The notes: generated by a model from the letters alone, not told the origin. Counted from the first letter of the stretch, positions 8,305 through 16,694 are shown. The stretch is 64,000 bases of DNA from CAYRYU01 sp964428355 (GCA_964428355.1 CAYRYU010000009.1:1-64000); one strand, 5' to 3'. Made by a program: numbers and translations.

Positions 8305-10445
8305 TTCAACAAGACCAGGGTGGGATCGAGGCTGAAGGAAAGCAGCTTCTCCTCGCCGCTATCGGTGTTGCCTCCACCCGCGGGCAGGGCCGCAAGATCT
8401 GTTTGATACTCGAGGACCGCTCCCTGGGATGCGCTGGTCACATCAATCTTCGCCATCGCCATTGCGCCCTTGACCTGGGGTCTTCCGCCGGTCCCGATCT
8501 GGACACGTCCTTTTGGAGCCGCAAACGCGGCTTCGATCTTGACGTTGGTATCGAGAGTGATATCGCCATCGAGGGTAACGAGTTGGAGCATGGCGGATTT
8601 CTCCGCGGTCGAGACCGCCTTCAATTCGTTCTGGACGAGTATGTTCCCCTTTTCGAGGACGATTCCCCCGTTGGAATGTATCCGGAAGTTCTTCTTGAAG
8701 GTCAGGTCGGCGGAACCTTTCACGAAAACCCAACCGTTCAGGTCGAGGTCCTGGTCGCTGAGCAGAGACCGTTTTCGGAGGCATTCGAGCGGATCGGTTT
8801 CCCCCTCGGCCTTCGGGTCGACGACCCAGGCGGCCCGGGGTCCGGGAACCTGCATTGCGTCGATGAATGGTTTGATGGACTTGAGATCCTTTCCGGAAGA
8901 GATGAAGTCGAAGGGTGCCGGGGTCTTATGGAGGTGGTCGGTATTGGCCCCCGGGGCGGGAAGCCCCATGTAATCGACGATTGGATCGCTTCCGAAATTG
9001 TGCAGTGGTGAAGGGTCATTTCCCCCTGTCATGATGAAACCGATGGAGAGGTTGTAGGGAGTATACGCGAGATTGCTCGAAAAGGCCTCCCGGTATTTGC
9101 TGTAGGCTTGCATCTGGGCGAAGAAACCGGGGAAGAGAATCGATGCAAAGGTCGCAATGCTGTCGTATTCATCAGGCGGATAGGGATTCACGTATTCCAG
9201 CCATGTGGGTCCGATGGTGGGGACTTTGTATGAGCGGATGAAAGCCAGGAAGGTGGGGCGGAACTGGGGCGTCGCGGCGATGCTTTTGCAGGCTTTGGCG
9301 CAGATGAAGGACCGGTAGACTTCACCGAGAACCAGCGTGGGGGAACGCTGACCGTCCGTTCCGAACAACCGGAACATCGAATTGAGCTTGGCGTGGCCCG
9401 CATTTTCGGAGAACTTGATGAAATCCCACCAATCGGCTCCTCCCGAGGAGGAAATGTCGGAGGAGATTCCCTGATCCCAGTTCATGATCGCGATCTCGTT
9501 GTTGATCCAGAGAACGGTGTACAAACCGTCCCCGTTTCCGCCCTTGTACAGGTGGAAGCCCTCCCCGAACTCGCCAATGATGCCCGAGACGGTCCAACCC
9601 CGGGCCAGGTTCAGGTAGACCTTCCCTCCTCCAAGATAGATCAACCCGCGGGGCATCCTGACCATCTGGTCGAGCGAATTCGGAATGGTGGGGGGATCCT
9701 TTCCGTTGTAGAGAACGATCGGTTTTCCAGGGGCGGGGTTGGTAACGTTGCCCTGGATGTTGGTGGAAATGACGTTCAACCGCCAGGGCGCTTCCTGGCC
9801 GGCCGGTTGGCTTTCGGGATCGTTCGCCTTTTCGACGTAGAGATTGAACTTGGACAGGACTGGAATCAACGACGCAGCGGTTTTCACACGGATGGCGAAA
9901 TGGAAATCCTCGGCGATCTCCCCCGAAACATCGCCTTTCTTGTTGTATTTGGTCGTTACGATAAGATGGATCAGGCCTAGTTTTTCCCGGCAATAAGGGA
10001 GAGGGGTGAGCGGAGCGAAATCGCCGGCTTTGCAGAAGAAGTGGAGCTCGTAGTCGAAACTTCCGAGGTCTTTCAGGGGCTTGAAGAGCTCCTGCAGGAG
10101 GGAGGTCATATCGGGCTTTCCCTCGTCGAGCTTGAACCGGGTGTCATTGGAACGCGGAAGATCGACCAATTGCGTGATCGGTTTGTCCAGGAATTTTGTC
10201 AGAGGGGAATCCTGGTTCTTGAGGATCCCGAACTGGAGTTTCTGAACCGCGAGCGAGGCGAGGGCATACGCCACCGCGGTGGTGATCCGTTGTTCTCCCT
10301 GACGGTGGCTCTGCTTGCTCTGCATGAGCATGTATTTGAAGAACCATCCGGCGAAAAGGAAGAGGATGACGATGACCGCGGCCACGACGAGCAGTACCGA
10401 ACCCTTGCGGGTGGCGGCATGGGACGTCGATTGGGAAATGGGCAT
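8301..10445 (-). CDS. Large PilX/GspK-like minor pilin or pilus-tip protein
   Basis: This 714-residue protein has an N-terminal leader ending RKG and then SVLLVVAAVIVILFLFAGWFF, a pilin-like hydrophobic helix without Glu5, as in PilX/GspK. The large soluble part is not recognised. It includes a C-terminal stretch of regularly spaced short hydrophobic/Gly motifs (about residues 590-690) that could be a beta-helix. I chose the ATG at 10445, 17 bases after the SH3 gene's stop. No clear ribosome site precedes it, so translational coupling is likely. The frame itself extends to 10544 inside the SH3 gene. Confidence 0.75.
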   Translation of the reverse strand: MPISQSTSHAATRKGSVLLVVAAVIVILFLFAGWFFKYMLMQSKQSHRQGEQRITTAVAYALASLAVQKLQFGILKNQDSPLTKFLDKPITQLVDLPRSNDTRFKLDEGKPDMTSLLQELFKPLKDLGSFDYELHFFCKAGDFAPLTPLPYCREKLGLIHLIVTTKYNKKGDVSGEIAEDFHFAIRVKTAASLIPVLSKFNLYVEKANDPESQPAGQEAPWRLNVISTNIQGNVTNPAPGKPIVLYNGKDPPTIPNSLDQMVRMPRGLIYLGGGKVYLNLARGWTVSGIIGEFGEGFHLYKGGNGDGLYTVLWINNEIAIMNWDQGISSDISSSGGADWWDFIKFSENAGHAKLNSMFRLFGTDGQRSPTLVLGEVYRSFICAKACKSIAATPQFRPTFLAFIRSYKVPTIGPTWLEYVNPYPPDEYDSIATFASILFPGFFAQMQAYSKYREAFSSNLAYTPYNLSIGFIMTGGNDPSPLHNFGSDPIVDYMGLPAPGANTDHLHKTPAPFDFISSGKDLKSIKPFIDAMQVPGPRAAWVVDPKAEGETDPLECLRKRSLLSDQDLDLNGWVFVKGSADLTFKKNFRIHSNGGIVLEKGNILVQNELKAVSTAEKSAMLQLVTLDGDITLDTNVKIEAAFAAPKGRVQIGTGGRPQVKGAMAMAKIDVTSASQGAVLEYQTDLAALPAGGGNTDSGEEKLLSFSLDPTLVLLK

Positions 10446-10461
10446 GAAATGGGGGGGGAAC

Positions 10462-10848
10462 TCAGAAATCCGAGCGGGGAAGACTCCTGGTATCCGTATT
10501 CGTTTTTCCCTGTTTCTTGGGATCGGTGCTCCGAAGCGTTGCATAGGGCTTCTTGGCGGCTTCTTCGTCGTTGACTTCGGTATATTCCAGGACGTCGATG
10601 TAACCGGAATGAACGAAGCGGCCGGAGTAGCTACCGGTGTTCACCTTGTACCAACTCCCGCTGACATCGACTATATCGACGATCGTCCCGTTGGGGAGGG
10701 TGCCGAGAGACTGGTAACTGGTACTGGGACCTGTCCGGATGTTGAGGGCAGTCGCGGTCACCTTTCCCTTGGTGGGCATCTGGTAGGAAAAAAGGGCTCC
10801 GGCGGTGAAGATGAGAAGCAGGATCCATGGTATCACGCGGGTTTTCAA
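10462..10848 (-). CDS. Secreted SH3-domain protein
   Basis: This 128-residue protein has a signal peptide (about residues 1-22) and one bacterial SH3 domain at about 28-90, recognised by ATALNIRTGPSTSY and GSWYKVN. A short charged tail follows. Such domains usually bind cell-wall peptides. The start is TTG with a strong GGAGGTG ribosome site seven bases upstream. It is the first gene of the pilin/sigma operon, which suggests that it anchors or guides the pilus assembly at the wall. Confidence 0.85.
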   Translation of the reverse strand: MKTRVIPWILLLIFTAGALFSYQMPTKGKVTATALNIRTGPSTSYQSLGTLPNGTIVDIVDVSGSWYKVNTGSYSGRFVHSGYIDVLEYTEVNDEEAAKKPYATLRSTDPKKQGKTNTDTRSLPRSDF

Positions 10849-10887
10849 GGTTTCACCTCCCGAATTCTTTCATTTTTCTCCATCTCA

Positions 10888-10896
10888 ATTATAACA
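10888..10896 (-). promoter_or_regulatory. Extended -10 promoter of the SH3/pilin/sigma operon
   Basis: On the minus strand TGT precedes a perfect TATAAT about 40 bases before the TTG start. The -35 region is weak. This is the only good promoter seen for the six-gene operon running to 5447. Confidence 0.65.
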
Positions 10897-10970
10897 CGGC
10901 ACCTCAGGGCAAGCCGATGGGAAGCAAACATACTGTCTCGCCCGGCTGGGAAATGGTCGGCATCCCCCGG

Positions 10971-11969
10971 TCAGACCTTGGTTTCCCGGAGAAGCTGGGC
11001 GGATTCCTCGGGTGCCATGGGGTTGATATAGAAACCGGAACCCCACTCGAACCCGGCTATTTGAGCCATTTTGGGGATGATTTCGAGATGCCAGTGGTAG
11101 AACTCCCGATAGGAATCGGAACAGGGGGAGGTGTGGAGGACGAAATTGTATGGCTGCTCCGGAAGCAGGCTCTGCATCTTTTTCAACGCCACCTGCAGCG
11201 CGACGGCGAATCCGTTAACGTAATCGCTGTCTATGTTTTCGAAGAACGGCTGGTGGACAAGCGGAATGATGAGCATCTCGAAGGGAAATCTTGAAGCGAA
11301 GGGGCAGAAGACGAGAAACCTTTCATCCTTGTGGACGATCCGGACGGGTTGGTTCATTTCCTGGCGGATGATGTCGCAGAAGAGGCAACGGTCATGATAA
11401 TGAAAATACTCCCTCGCGCCGTCGATTTCCTCTTCGATCCGTTTGGGAATGATTGGAGTCGCTACGATGTGCGAATGGGAATGGGAGAAGTTCGAGACTC
11501 CCTTTCCGTGATTCTTCACGATGAGAAAATGCTTGAACCGGGGGTTTTTCTTGATATCCAGGAGCCTCTGCTTGTACGACCAGATGATCTCCCTAACCTG
11601 GTCGGGATGGGCATTGTGCAGGTTCTGGTCATGGCGGGGGCTTTCCACAACAACCTCGTGGACCCCGATCGAGTTCATGGCATCGAACATCCCGATCCCT
11701 TCGCGGCCGGAATCACCGGTGGGAACGAGAATCGGGTCACGGTCGGGAATGATGCGGACCCACCAGCCCGGTTCATTCGCGCGGGTTCCGCCTTTGCGGA
11801 AGGCCAGCGTCTCGGGGGGGGTGGATTTTTCCTTTCCTTCGCAGAAGGGGCACTCGGCAGAATCGTCCTGGGAGGGAACCGCGGACTTGACCATGTGCGG
11901 CCGCTTCCCGCGTTCCAGCGAGATGATGACCCATTGTTTCAGTACCGGATCTTTCCGGAGTTGGGGCAT
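10971..11969 (-). CDS. GalT-family nucleotidyltransferase paralogue with HxHxH active site
   Basis: This 332-residue protein belongs to the galactose-1-phosphate uridylyltransferase family of the HIT superfamily. It has the CPFC metal motif near residue 40, a second CLFC motif, and the C-terminal FYHWHLEI motif. The catalytic segment reads SHSHSH before IVATPIIP, so the usual third position Gln is His. In the GalT family Gln is expected there, while His is the HIT hydrolase form, so the reaction may differ from classic uridylyl transfer. I chose the ATG at 11969 because a perfect AAAGGAGG precedes it. It follows the paralogue at 11998 by 28 bases. Confidence 0.8.
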   Translation of the reverse strand: MPQLRKDPVLKQWVIISLERGKRPHMVKSAVPSQDDSAECPFCEGKEKSTPPETLAFRKGGTRANEPGWWVRIIPDRDPILVPTGDSGREGIGMFDAMNSIGVHEVVVESPRHDQNLHNAHPDQVREIIWSYKQRLLDIKKNPRFKHFLIVKNHGKGVSNFSHSHSHIVATPIIPKRIEEEIDGAREYFHYHDRCLFCDIIRQEMNQPVRIVHKDERFLVFCPFASRFPFEMLIIPLVHQPFFENIDSDYVNGFAVALQVALKKMQSLLPEQPYNFVLHTSPCSDSYREFYHWHLEIIPKMAQIAGFEWGSGFYINPMAPEESAQLLRETKV

Positions 11970-11997
11970 CTCCCTACCCTCCTTTCGCGATCTGGGT

Positions 11998-12999
11998 TCA
12001 TGACGCCGACGCATGCAGGAGATGTTTCGCAGCGTCCTCGGGGGGCACGGGGTTCACGTAGAAACCGGAACCCCATTCGAACCCGGCGACCTTGGTCAAC
12101 CTCGGCATGATCTCCAGATGCCAGTGGTAGTATTCGGCGCAATGCTCATCGCAGGGGCTAGTGTGGATGATGTAGTTGAAGGGTGGATTCCCGAGTGCCT
12201 TTATGAGCCTCTGAAGGGTGGACCGGATTATCTCCCCGAAGCTTTCGATCTCGGGATCCTCGATGTCCCCGAAGGAAGCTTTGTGGTCCTTCGGAGCTAT
12301 CCAGGTTTCGAAGGGAAACCTCGAGGCGAAGGGGGCGAAAGCCACGAAGCTCTCGTTCTCGTTGATGATGCGGGTTCCCGAACTCAGCTCCTGGCGGATG
12401 ACGTCGCAGAACACGCACCGTTCCTTGTAGTAATAGTACTGCCTGGCGCCCTCGACCTCTTCCATCACCCGCTTTGGAATGATGGGCGTAGCGATGAGCT
12501 GGGAATGGGAATGGTCGAGACTCGCTCCAGCCGCCGCTCCGTTGTTCTTGAAGAGGAGGATGTAACGAAAACGACGATCCCGTTTCAGGTCACGATACCG
12601 GTCGACATAAGCCGTGATGATCTTCACCACGTGGTCCCGGGAAAATGACTCGAACCCGGCTTCATGAACGGGAGTCTCGATGATGACTTCATGTGCGCCA
12701 ACACCGTTCATCATGTCGTAGATTCCGAGGCCCGTCCGGTCGAGGTCACCTTCGATCTGGAGCGCGGGAAACTTGTTGGGTATGACCCGGACCTGCCACC
12801 CAGGCTGGTTGGGAAGCGTATTGGTTTCCCGGTAGGACATCACTTCTGGAGGAGTAGAACCCTCCTTCCCAGGGCAGAAAGGGCAGCTTCCTGACTGAAT
12901 CTGGGTCTTCACCACCGGAAAATCCTTTGGCCCGCGAGCCCTCTCGTGGTTGATGATTACCCAGCGCTTGGTAATGGGATCCTTGCGAAGCTGAGGCAC
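11998..12999 (-). CDS. galT: Galactose-1-phosphate uridylyltransferase-like protein
   Basis: This 333-residue GalT-family enzyme starts MPQLRKDP, nearly identical to its downstream paralogue. It carries CPFC near residue 40, the CVFC motif, the catalytic HSHSQ segment with the Gln expected for nucleotidyl transfer, and the C-terminal YYHWHLEI. It probably transfers a nucleotidyl group between a sugar phosphate and a nucleotide sugar; the sugar cannot be read from sequence. The start is GTG with a GGAGGG site. It is first in a two-gene operon behind a near-consensus promoter. Confidence 0.85.
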   Translation of the reverse strand: MPQLRKDPITKRWVIINHERARGPKDFPVVKTQIQSGSCPFCPGKEGSTPPEVMSYRETNTLPNQPGWQVRVIPNKFPALQIEGDLDRTGLGIYDMMNGVGAHEVIIETPVHEAGFESFSRDHVVKIITAYVDRYRDLKRDRRFRYILLFKNNGAAAGASLDHSHSQLIATPIIPKRVMEEVEGARQYYYYKERCVFCDVIRQELSSGTRIINENESFVAFAPFASRFPFETWIAPKDHKASFGDIEDPEIESFGEIIRSTLQRLIKALGNPPFNYIIHTSPCDEHCAEYYHWHLEIMPRLTKVAGFEWGSGFYVNPVPPEDAAKHLLHASAS

Positions 13000-13032
13000 G
13001 CTCCCTCCGGATTCTGGAATCGGTCGGGTTGG

Positions 13033-13061
13033 ATTATACTATGACCCGCCCGCCATGGCAA
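13033..13061 (-). promoter_or_regulatory. Sigma-70 type promoter of the galT pair
   Basis: On the minus strand TTGCCA and a perfect TATAAT are separated by 17 bases, ending 34 bases before the GTG start at 12999. Confidence 0.8.
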
Positions 13062-13101
13062 TCCCTACTGCTGCTATAGGGATTCGAACCGGGGGCTTCC
13101 C

Positions 13102-13149
13102 GAACCTGAGGTTTTTCAAACCTGAGGTTTTTCAAACCTGAGGTTTTCC
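13102..13149. repeat. Three tandem 16-bp repeats, each a near-perfect palindrome
   Basis: The core CCTGAG begins at 13105, 13121 and 13137, giving three copies with a strict period of 16. Each copy contains AAACCT-G-AGGTTT, a 6-bp dyad around a central G (the first lacks one A, the last is slightly degenerate). They lie between the divergent galT promoter and the promoter at 13197. Confidence 0.9.
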
Positions 13150-13196
13150 GCCCCGGATGGCCGCAAAGCAATTGTCCCGTACCTTGCACAAAAAAA

Positions 13197-13225
13197 TTGA
13201 CAAGGTCCGACCGGTCGAGTAGACT
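13197..13225 (+). promoter_or_regulatory. Sigma-70 type promoter, near consensus
   Basis: A perfect TTGACA is followed after exactly 17 bases by TAGACT. It drives the zinc/winged-helix protein gene and excludes any translation start upstream of about 13232. Confidence 0.82.
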
Positions 13226-13283
13226 AGCTCACATTCGTTCGTTTATTCGTGCATCAAAAATTCTCATGGACAAGAGGTATGTC

Positions 13284-13850
13284 ATGGGCCGCAAGAGAAC
13301 CTGCGAACTTCCCTTCTGCAAAGGCTTGGTCGAGGGCACCCGGAACAAGCGCCGGTGCGATAACGATCGCAACATCCACCTTCACCAGGTGATCTCGAAG
13401 AACGTAAAAAAGATCATGCGGTACATCGAAACCCGGGAAGACCTCACTGCGAACGACGTCAACCGGGATCTTTTCAAGAACCGTTTGGACAAGAACGAGA
13501 AAGGGTCGATGTACAGGCTTTTCCAGGCAATGGTTCGGGAAGGCTATCTTGGCGAGAAGGGAAAACGCGAAGGCCTCAAGGTCTACACCTTCAACGGGAC
13601 ACCGGACCAGAAGGACTTCGAGATCATCTCCGAGACTTCCGCTCACGTCGAACCCCCGCCCCCCCTCGCGCCCCGTGAGATCCTCCGCGGAAAACTCAGA
13701 GAGTTCGTCCACCTGAAAAACGGCTCCTGGAACCATGACGATTGGCTCTGGCTCGTCAACCGCCCCGATATCCGGGAGTTCAACCTTTCCGATCCTGAAA
13801 TCGGAGCCCTCCTCGAGGAGGAGAAGAGCCGTTTCTGGTCCAACCGTTAG
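13284..13850 (+). CDS. Putative zinc-binding winged-helix protein, unknown function
   Basis: This 188-residue protein is not recognised as a named family. The first 30 residues hold Cys and His spaced like a small zinc finger: CELPFC, then Cys after about 12 residues and HLH. Residues about 35-110 look like a winged helix, ending in MVREGYLGEKGKREGLKVYTF. A Pro-rich linker and a second helical domain follow. I chose the ATG at 13284 for its AGAGG ribosome site; ATG 13266 is possible. It is a single-gene unit with its own promoter and terminator, so a regulator is plausible but inferred. Confidence 0.65.
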   Translation: MGRKRTCELPFCKGLVEGTRNKRRCDNDRNIHLHQVISKNVKKIMRYIETREDLTANDVNRDLFKNRLDKNEKGSMYRLFQAMVREGYLGEKGKREGLKVYTFNGTPDQKDFEIISETSAHVEPPPPLAPREILRGKLREFVHLKNGSWNHDDWLWLVNRPDIREFNLSDPEIGALLEEEKSRFWSNR

Positions 13851-13892
13851 CGGAAGGTTTTTCCCCGCTCCGGTCAATTTGACTTTCGGAAC

Positions 13893-13927
13893 CGAACCCC
13901 AGGGAGATCCCCTGGGGTTCGTTCTTT
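13893..13927 (+). terminator. Rho-independent terminator
   Basis: A perfect 12-bp stem with a five-base loop (AGATC) is followed by TTCTTTT. It sits 43 bases after the stop of the gene at 13284-13850. Confidence 0.88.
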
Positions 13928-14039
13928 TCGCCCTTCGGGATCAATGCTCCGGAATTCCTTTTTGACGGCCAAAAGGGAATGGGCTTTGCGATTGAAGCCG
14001 GGGCTGAGGTTGCGGCAATGGCAACCGAGCAGAAAACGG

Positions 14040-14075
14040 AAAAAAGAGAGAAGCCGGGGAACCCCGGCTTCTCTT
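14040..14075 (-). terminator. Rho-independent terminator for the acidic protein gene
   Basis: A 12-13 bp perfect stem (14047-14074) with a GAAC loop is followed, on the minus strand, by a run of six T. It lies 40 bases downstream of the acidic gene's stop. Confidence 0.85.
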
Positions 14076-14115
14076 GATATCAAATCAAAGGTTTGACCAA
14101 CACTGCGAAAGAAAA

Positions 14116-14511
14116 CTATTCGTCCTCTTCCTCGTCTTCCTCTTCATCGTCGTCGTCGAGGTCATCATCGTCATCCTCGGCTTCGTCTTCCTCGTCCTCG
14201 AAGTCGTCGTCAAACTCTTCATCGTCGTCGTCGAAGTCGTCTTCGTCTTCGTCCTCGTCGTCGTCGTCGTATTCCTCGTCGTCGAAATCCTCGTCGAGAT
14301 CGTCGTCATCGTCGTCCTCGTCGAGGTCGTCGTCATCCTCCTCTTCGGGGAGGTCTTCGGGTTCGTCTTCCCCCTCTTCCTCCTCGTCGTCTACTTCGTC
14401 TTCCGCCTCCTCATCCTCATCTTCAACATCTTCTTCCTTATCGACCTCCTCCCATTTCTTCTTGGGAGAAAAAAGTTGAGCTTCGTCGGCTTCCCAATAA
14501 TGTTTCAGCAT
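14116..14511 (-). CDS. Extremely acidic low-complexity small protein
   Basis: This 131-residue protein begins MLKHYWEADEAQLFSPKKKW, and nearly all of the remaining 100 residues are Asp or Glu with a few Phe, Tyr and Leu. The ATG at 14511 was chosen over 14586 because AAAGGAG lies seven bases upstream and because the promoter lies between the two. No family is recognised. Acidic tails of this kind occur in DNA mimics, histone-binding proteins and the RNA polymerase delta subunit, but the folded delta domain is absent here. The gene has its own promoter and terminator, so it is a real, separately expressed unit. Confidence 0.75.
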   Translation of the reverse strand: MLKHYWEADEAQLFSPKKKWEEVDKEEDVEDEDEEAEDEVDDEEEEGEDEPEDLPEEEDDDDLDEDDDDDDLDEDFDDEEYDDDDEDEDEDDFDDDDEEFDDDFEDEEDEAEDDDDDLDDDDEEEDEEEDE

Positions 14512-14556
14512 GAGGGAACTCCTTTCGGAAAGTTTGGACTTTTTCAATGGTGGGAT

Positions 14557-14583
14557 ATTGTCATAATTCATGCCCCATGTCAA
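14557..14583 (-). promoter_or_regulatory. Promoter candidate for the acidic protein gene
   Basis: On the minus strand a perfect TTGACA is followed after 15 bases by GACAAT (four of six matches). The spacing is short, so the call is moderate. It lies about 50 bases before the ATG. Confidence 0.5.
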
Positions 14584-14661
14584 CAAAAAAAAGATCCGTG
14601 GAAGGGTACCCTTGAAAACTCGATTGGGGCTTGGCAGGATTGGCTCGGGTACCCAAATTCC

Positions 14662-14690
14662 TTGACTTGATGCTGTGGTTGAAGTATACT
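14662..14690 (+). promoter_or_regulatory. Sigma-70 type promoter of the ffh operon
   Basis: TTGACT and TATACT are separated by exactly 17 bases, ending 31 bases before the TTG start of ffh. It probably drives the long housekeeping run downstream. Confidence 0.82.
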
Positions 14691-14721
14691 TGGAGTCTGA
14701 TTTTCTACCTGGGGGAATATT

Positions 14722-16068
14722 TTGTTCCAGAATCTATCGGAAAAGTTCTTCTCGATCTTCGACCGGCTGCGAAAATCCGGGAAACTCTCGGAAAAAGAGA
14801 TCGATGCGGCAATGTCCGAGGTCAAGATCGCCCTCCTGGAGGCTGACGTCAACTTCAAGGTGGTCAAGCAGTTTACGAACCGTGTCAAGGCGAAAGCGAT
14901 CGGCGCGGATGTCCTCAAGAGTCTGACTCCGGCCCAACAGGTCGTCAAGATCGTTCTGGACGAGCTTACCGGGCTCCTTGGCGGAAAACAGGAAAAACTC
15001 ACCTACTCCTCCAAAAAGCCGACCGTTATCCTCATGGCGGGCCTCCAGGGCTCAGGAAAGACCACCACCTGCGCCAAGCTGGGCCTCCATCTTCGGAAAG
15101 GGGAAGGCAAGTCTCTTCTTCTCGTGGCTTGCGACGTTTACCGTCCCGCCGCGGTAAAGCAGCTCGAGATTCTCGGGAACCAGCTTGGAATCCCCGTTTT
15201 CTCCAAACCCCCCGGCACCCGTCCGGCCGACATCGCAAGGGCCGCGATCGACCACGCGAAGGAAAACGACGTGGACGTGGTCATCATAGACACCGCCGGC
15301 CGCCTCCAGATCGACGAGGAGATGATGGCGGAAGTCAGGGAGATCAAGGAGGTCACTTCACCCCACGAGATCCTCCTGGTCGTCGATTCCATGACGGGCC
15401 AGGGCGCGGTCAACATCGCCAAGGGGTTCAACGAGATCCTGGAGCTTTCCGGAATCGTTCTTTCCAAGCTCGACGGCGATGCCAGGGGCGGCGCGGCTCT
15501 TTCCATACGCGAGGTGACGGGGAAGCCGATCAAGTTCGTTGGAATCGGGGAAAAGGCATCGGCCCTCGAACCCTTCTTCCCCGAACGCATGGCGCAGCGG
15601 ATCCTCGGAATGGGTGACGTGGTCTCCCTCATCGAAAAGGCCCAGGCCAACATGGATGAGGAGAAGATGCGGGAACTCGAAAACCGCATGAGGGAAGCCG
15701 AGTTCAACTTCAACGATTTCCTCGACCAGCTCAACCAGATCAAGAAAATGGGGCCTCTCGACCAGCTTCTGTCGATGATTCCAGGGTTCTCCTCGATGCC
15801 GAAGCTTTCGGAGATGTCCTACGACGACAAGAACTTCAAGCGATTCGAGGCCATCATCCTGTCGATGACCCCGGCGGAACGCGCCAATCCCGATCTCATC
15901 GACGGAAGCCGCCGGAAGCGGATCGCGGCCGGGAGCGCAAACTCCATCCAGAATGTCAACCTTCTTCTCAAGCAGTTCAGCCAGATGCGCCAGATGATGA
16001 AACAGCTGGGCAGCATGGCCAAGAGGTCCAAGCTTTCCAAACTGTCCAAGTTCCTACCCAAATTTTGA
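14722..16068 (+). CDS. ffh: Signal recognition particle protein Ffh
   Basis: This 448-residue GTPase binds signal peptides and 4.5S RNA for co-translational membrane targeting. The N domain occupies about residues 1-95. The G domain has GLQGSGKTTTCAKL (P-loop), DTAGR and SKLDGDARGGAALS. The M domain (about 300-448) is Met-rich and ends with a basic tail. The start is TTG with GGGGGA six bases upstream. It heads a translation and export gene run; rpsP follows 50 bases later. Confidence 0.97.
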   Translation: MFQNLSEKFFSIFDRLRKSGKLSEKEIDAAMSEVKIALLEADVNFKVVKQFTNRVKAKAIGADVLKSLTPAQQVVKIVLDELTGLLGGKQEKLTYSSKKPTVILMAGLQGSGKTTTCAKLGLHLRKGEGKSLLLVACDVYRPAAVKQLEILGNQLGIPVFSKPPGTRPADIARAAIDHAKENDVDVVIIDTAGRLQIDEEMMAEVREIKEVTSPHEILLVVDSMTGQGAVNIAKGFNEILELSGIVLSKLDGDARGGAALSIREVTGKPIKFVGIGEKASALEPFFPERMAQRILGMGDVVSLIEKAQANMDEEKMRELENRMREAEFNFNDFLDQLNQIKKMGPLDQLLSMIPGFSSMPKLSEMSYDDKNFKRFEAIILSMTPAERANPDLIDGSRRKRIAAGSANSIQNVNLLLKQFSQMRQMMKQLGSMAKRSKLSKLSKFLPKF

Positions 16069-16118
16069 ACGCCTCCGGTTCTTCCGGTGGAATACCCATC
16101 AGTTACGAAGGAGTGTTT

Positions 16119-16415
16119 ATGTCAGTATCCATCAGACTCAAGATGCTGGGCACGAAAAACCGCCCTTGTTTCCGGTTCGTGGCCATGGACCATCGCAAGA
16201 CCCGTGACGGAAAGAGCCTGGCCAATCTCGGGTTGTACAACCCCCTGGCCAACCCCGCCCAGATCGTCCTCGACGAGGAACGGACCCTTCAGTTTCTGAA
16301 GACCGGCGCCCAGCCCACCGAAACCGTCCGAAGCCTCCTCAAGCAGAAAGGCATCGTCGAGGTAACCGTTTCCCATGAGGGAAAGGTCACCACTTCCTGG
16401 CAGAAGAAGGGTTGA
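16119..16415 (+). CDS. rpsP: 30S ribosomal protein S16
   Basis: This 98-residue protein has the S16 signature from MSVSIRLKMLGTKNRP through GKSLANLGLYNP. The ATG at 16119 was chosen because GAAGGAG lies seven bases upstream and because S16 begins at this point in the family. An in-frame TTG at 16065 would overlap ffh. It sits in the classic ffh-rpsP-khpA-rimM-trmD-rplS order. Confidence 0.97.
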   Translation: MSVSIRLKMLGTKNRPCFRFVAMDHRKTRDGKSLANLGLYNPLANPAQIVLDEERTLQFLKTGAQPTETVRSLLKQKGIVEVTVSHEGKVTTSWQKKG

Positions 16416-16446
16416 TCGGCCTTTTCGGCCGACAAGGAGCTGACCG

Positions 16447-16692
16447 GTGTTGAGCAGCGAAGAAGTCAAGAACATGGTCACCAGCCTGGTGAAGGCCCTG
16501 GTAGAGCACCCCGACGAGGTTGTCGTGAAACCCATCGAGGGAGACTCCACCCTGGTTTTCGAGGTCCAGGTCAACCCCGAGGACACGGGAAAGGTCATCG
16601 GAAAGAAGGGGCGCACGATCAACGCCCTCCGGACGATCGTCCGTTCTTCCGCCCTCCCGGGCGACAAGAAGATCATGATGGAGCTCGTCTGA
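16447..16692 (+). CDS. khpA: KH-domain RNA-binding protein KhpA
   Basis: This 81-residue protein is a single KH domain with the RNA-binding loop IGKKGRT (GxxG type). KhpA homologues bind RNA and, with KhpB, affect cell growth and division in several bacteria. The start is GTG at 16447 with AAGGAG nearby; a TTG follows immediately. The position between rpsP and rimM is the conserved one. Confidence 0.93.
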   Translation: MLSSEEVKNMVTSLVKALVEHPDEVVVKPIEGDSTLVFEVQVNPEDTGKVIGKKGRTINALRTIVRSSALPGDKKIMMELV

Positions 16693-16694
16693 CG

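Noticed and set aside
13080..13101. GATTCGAACC, resembling the complement of a tRNA T-arm
   Set aside because: The flanking bases do not form a T stem and no cloverleaf can be built on either strand.
14093..14479. Long poly-Ser frame on the plus strand
   Set aside because: It is the mirror of the acidic-protein gene; Asp/Glu codons read as Ser on the other strand. It has no ribosome site.
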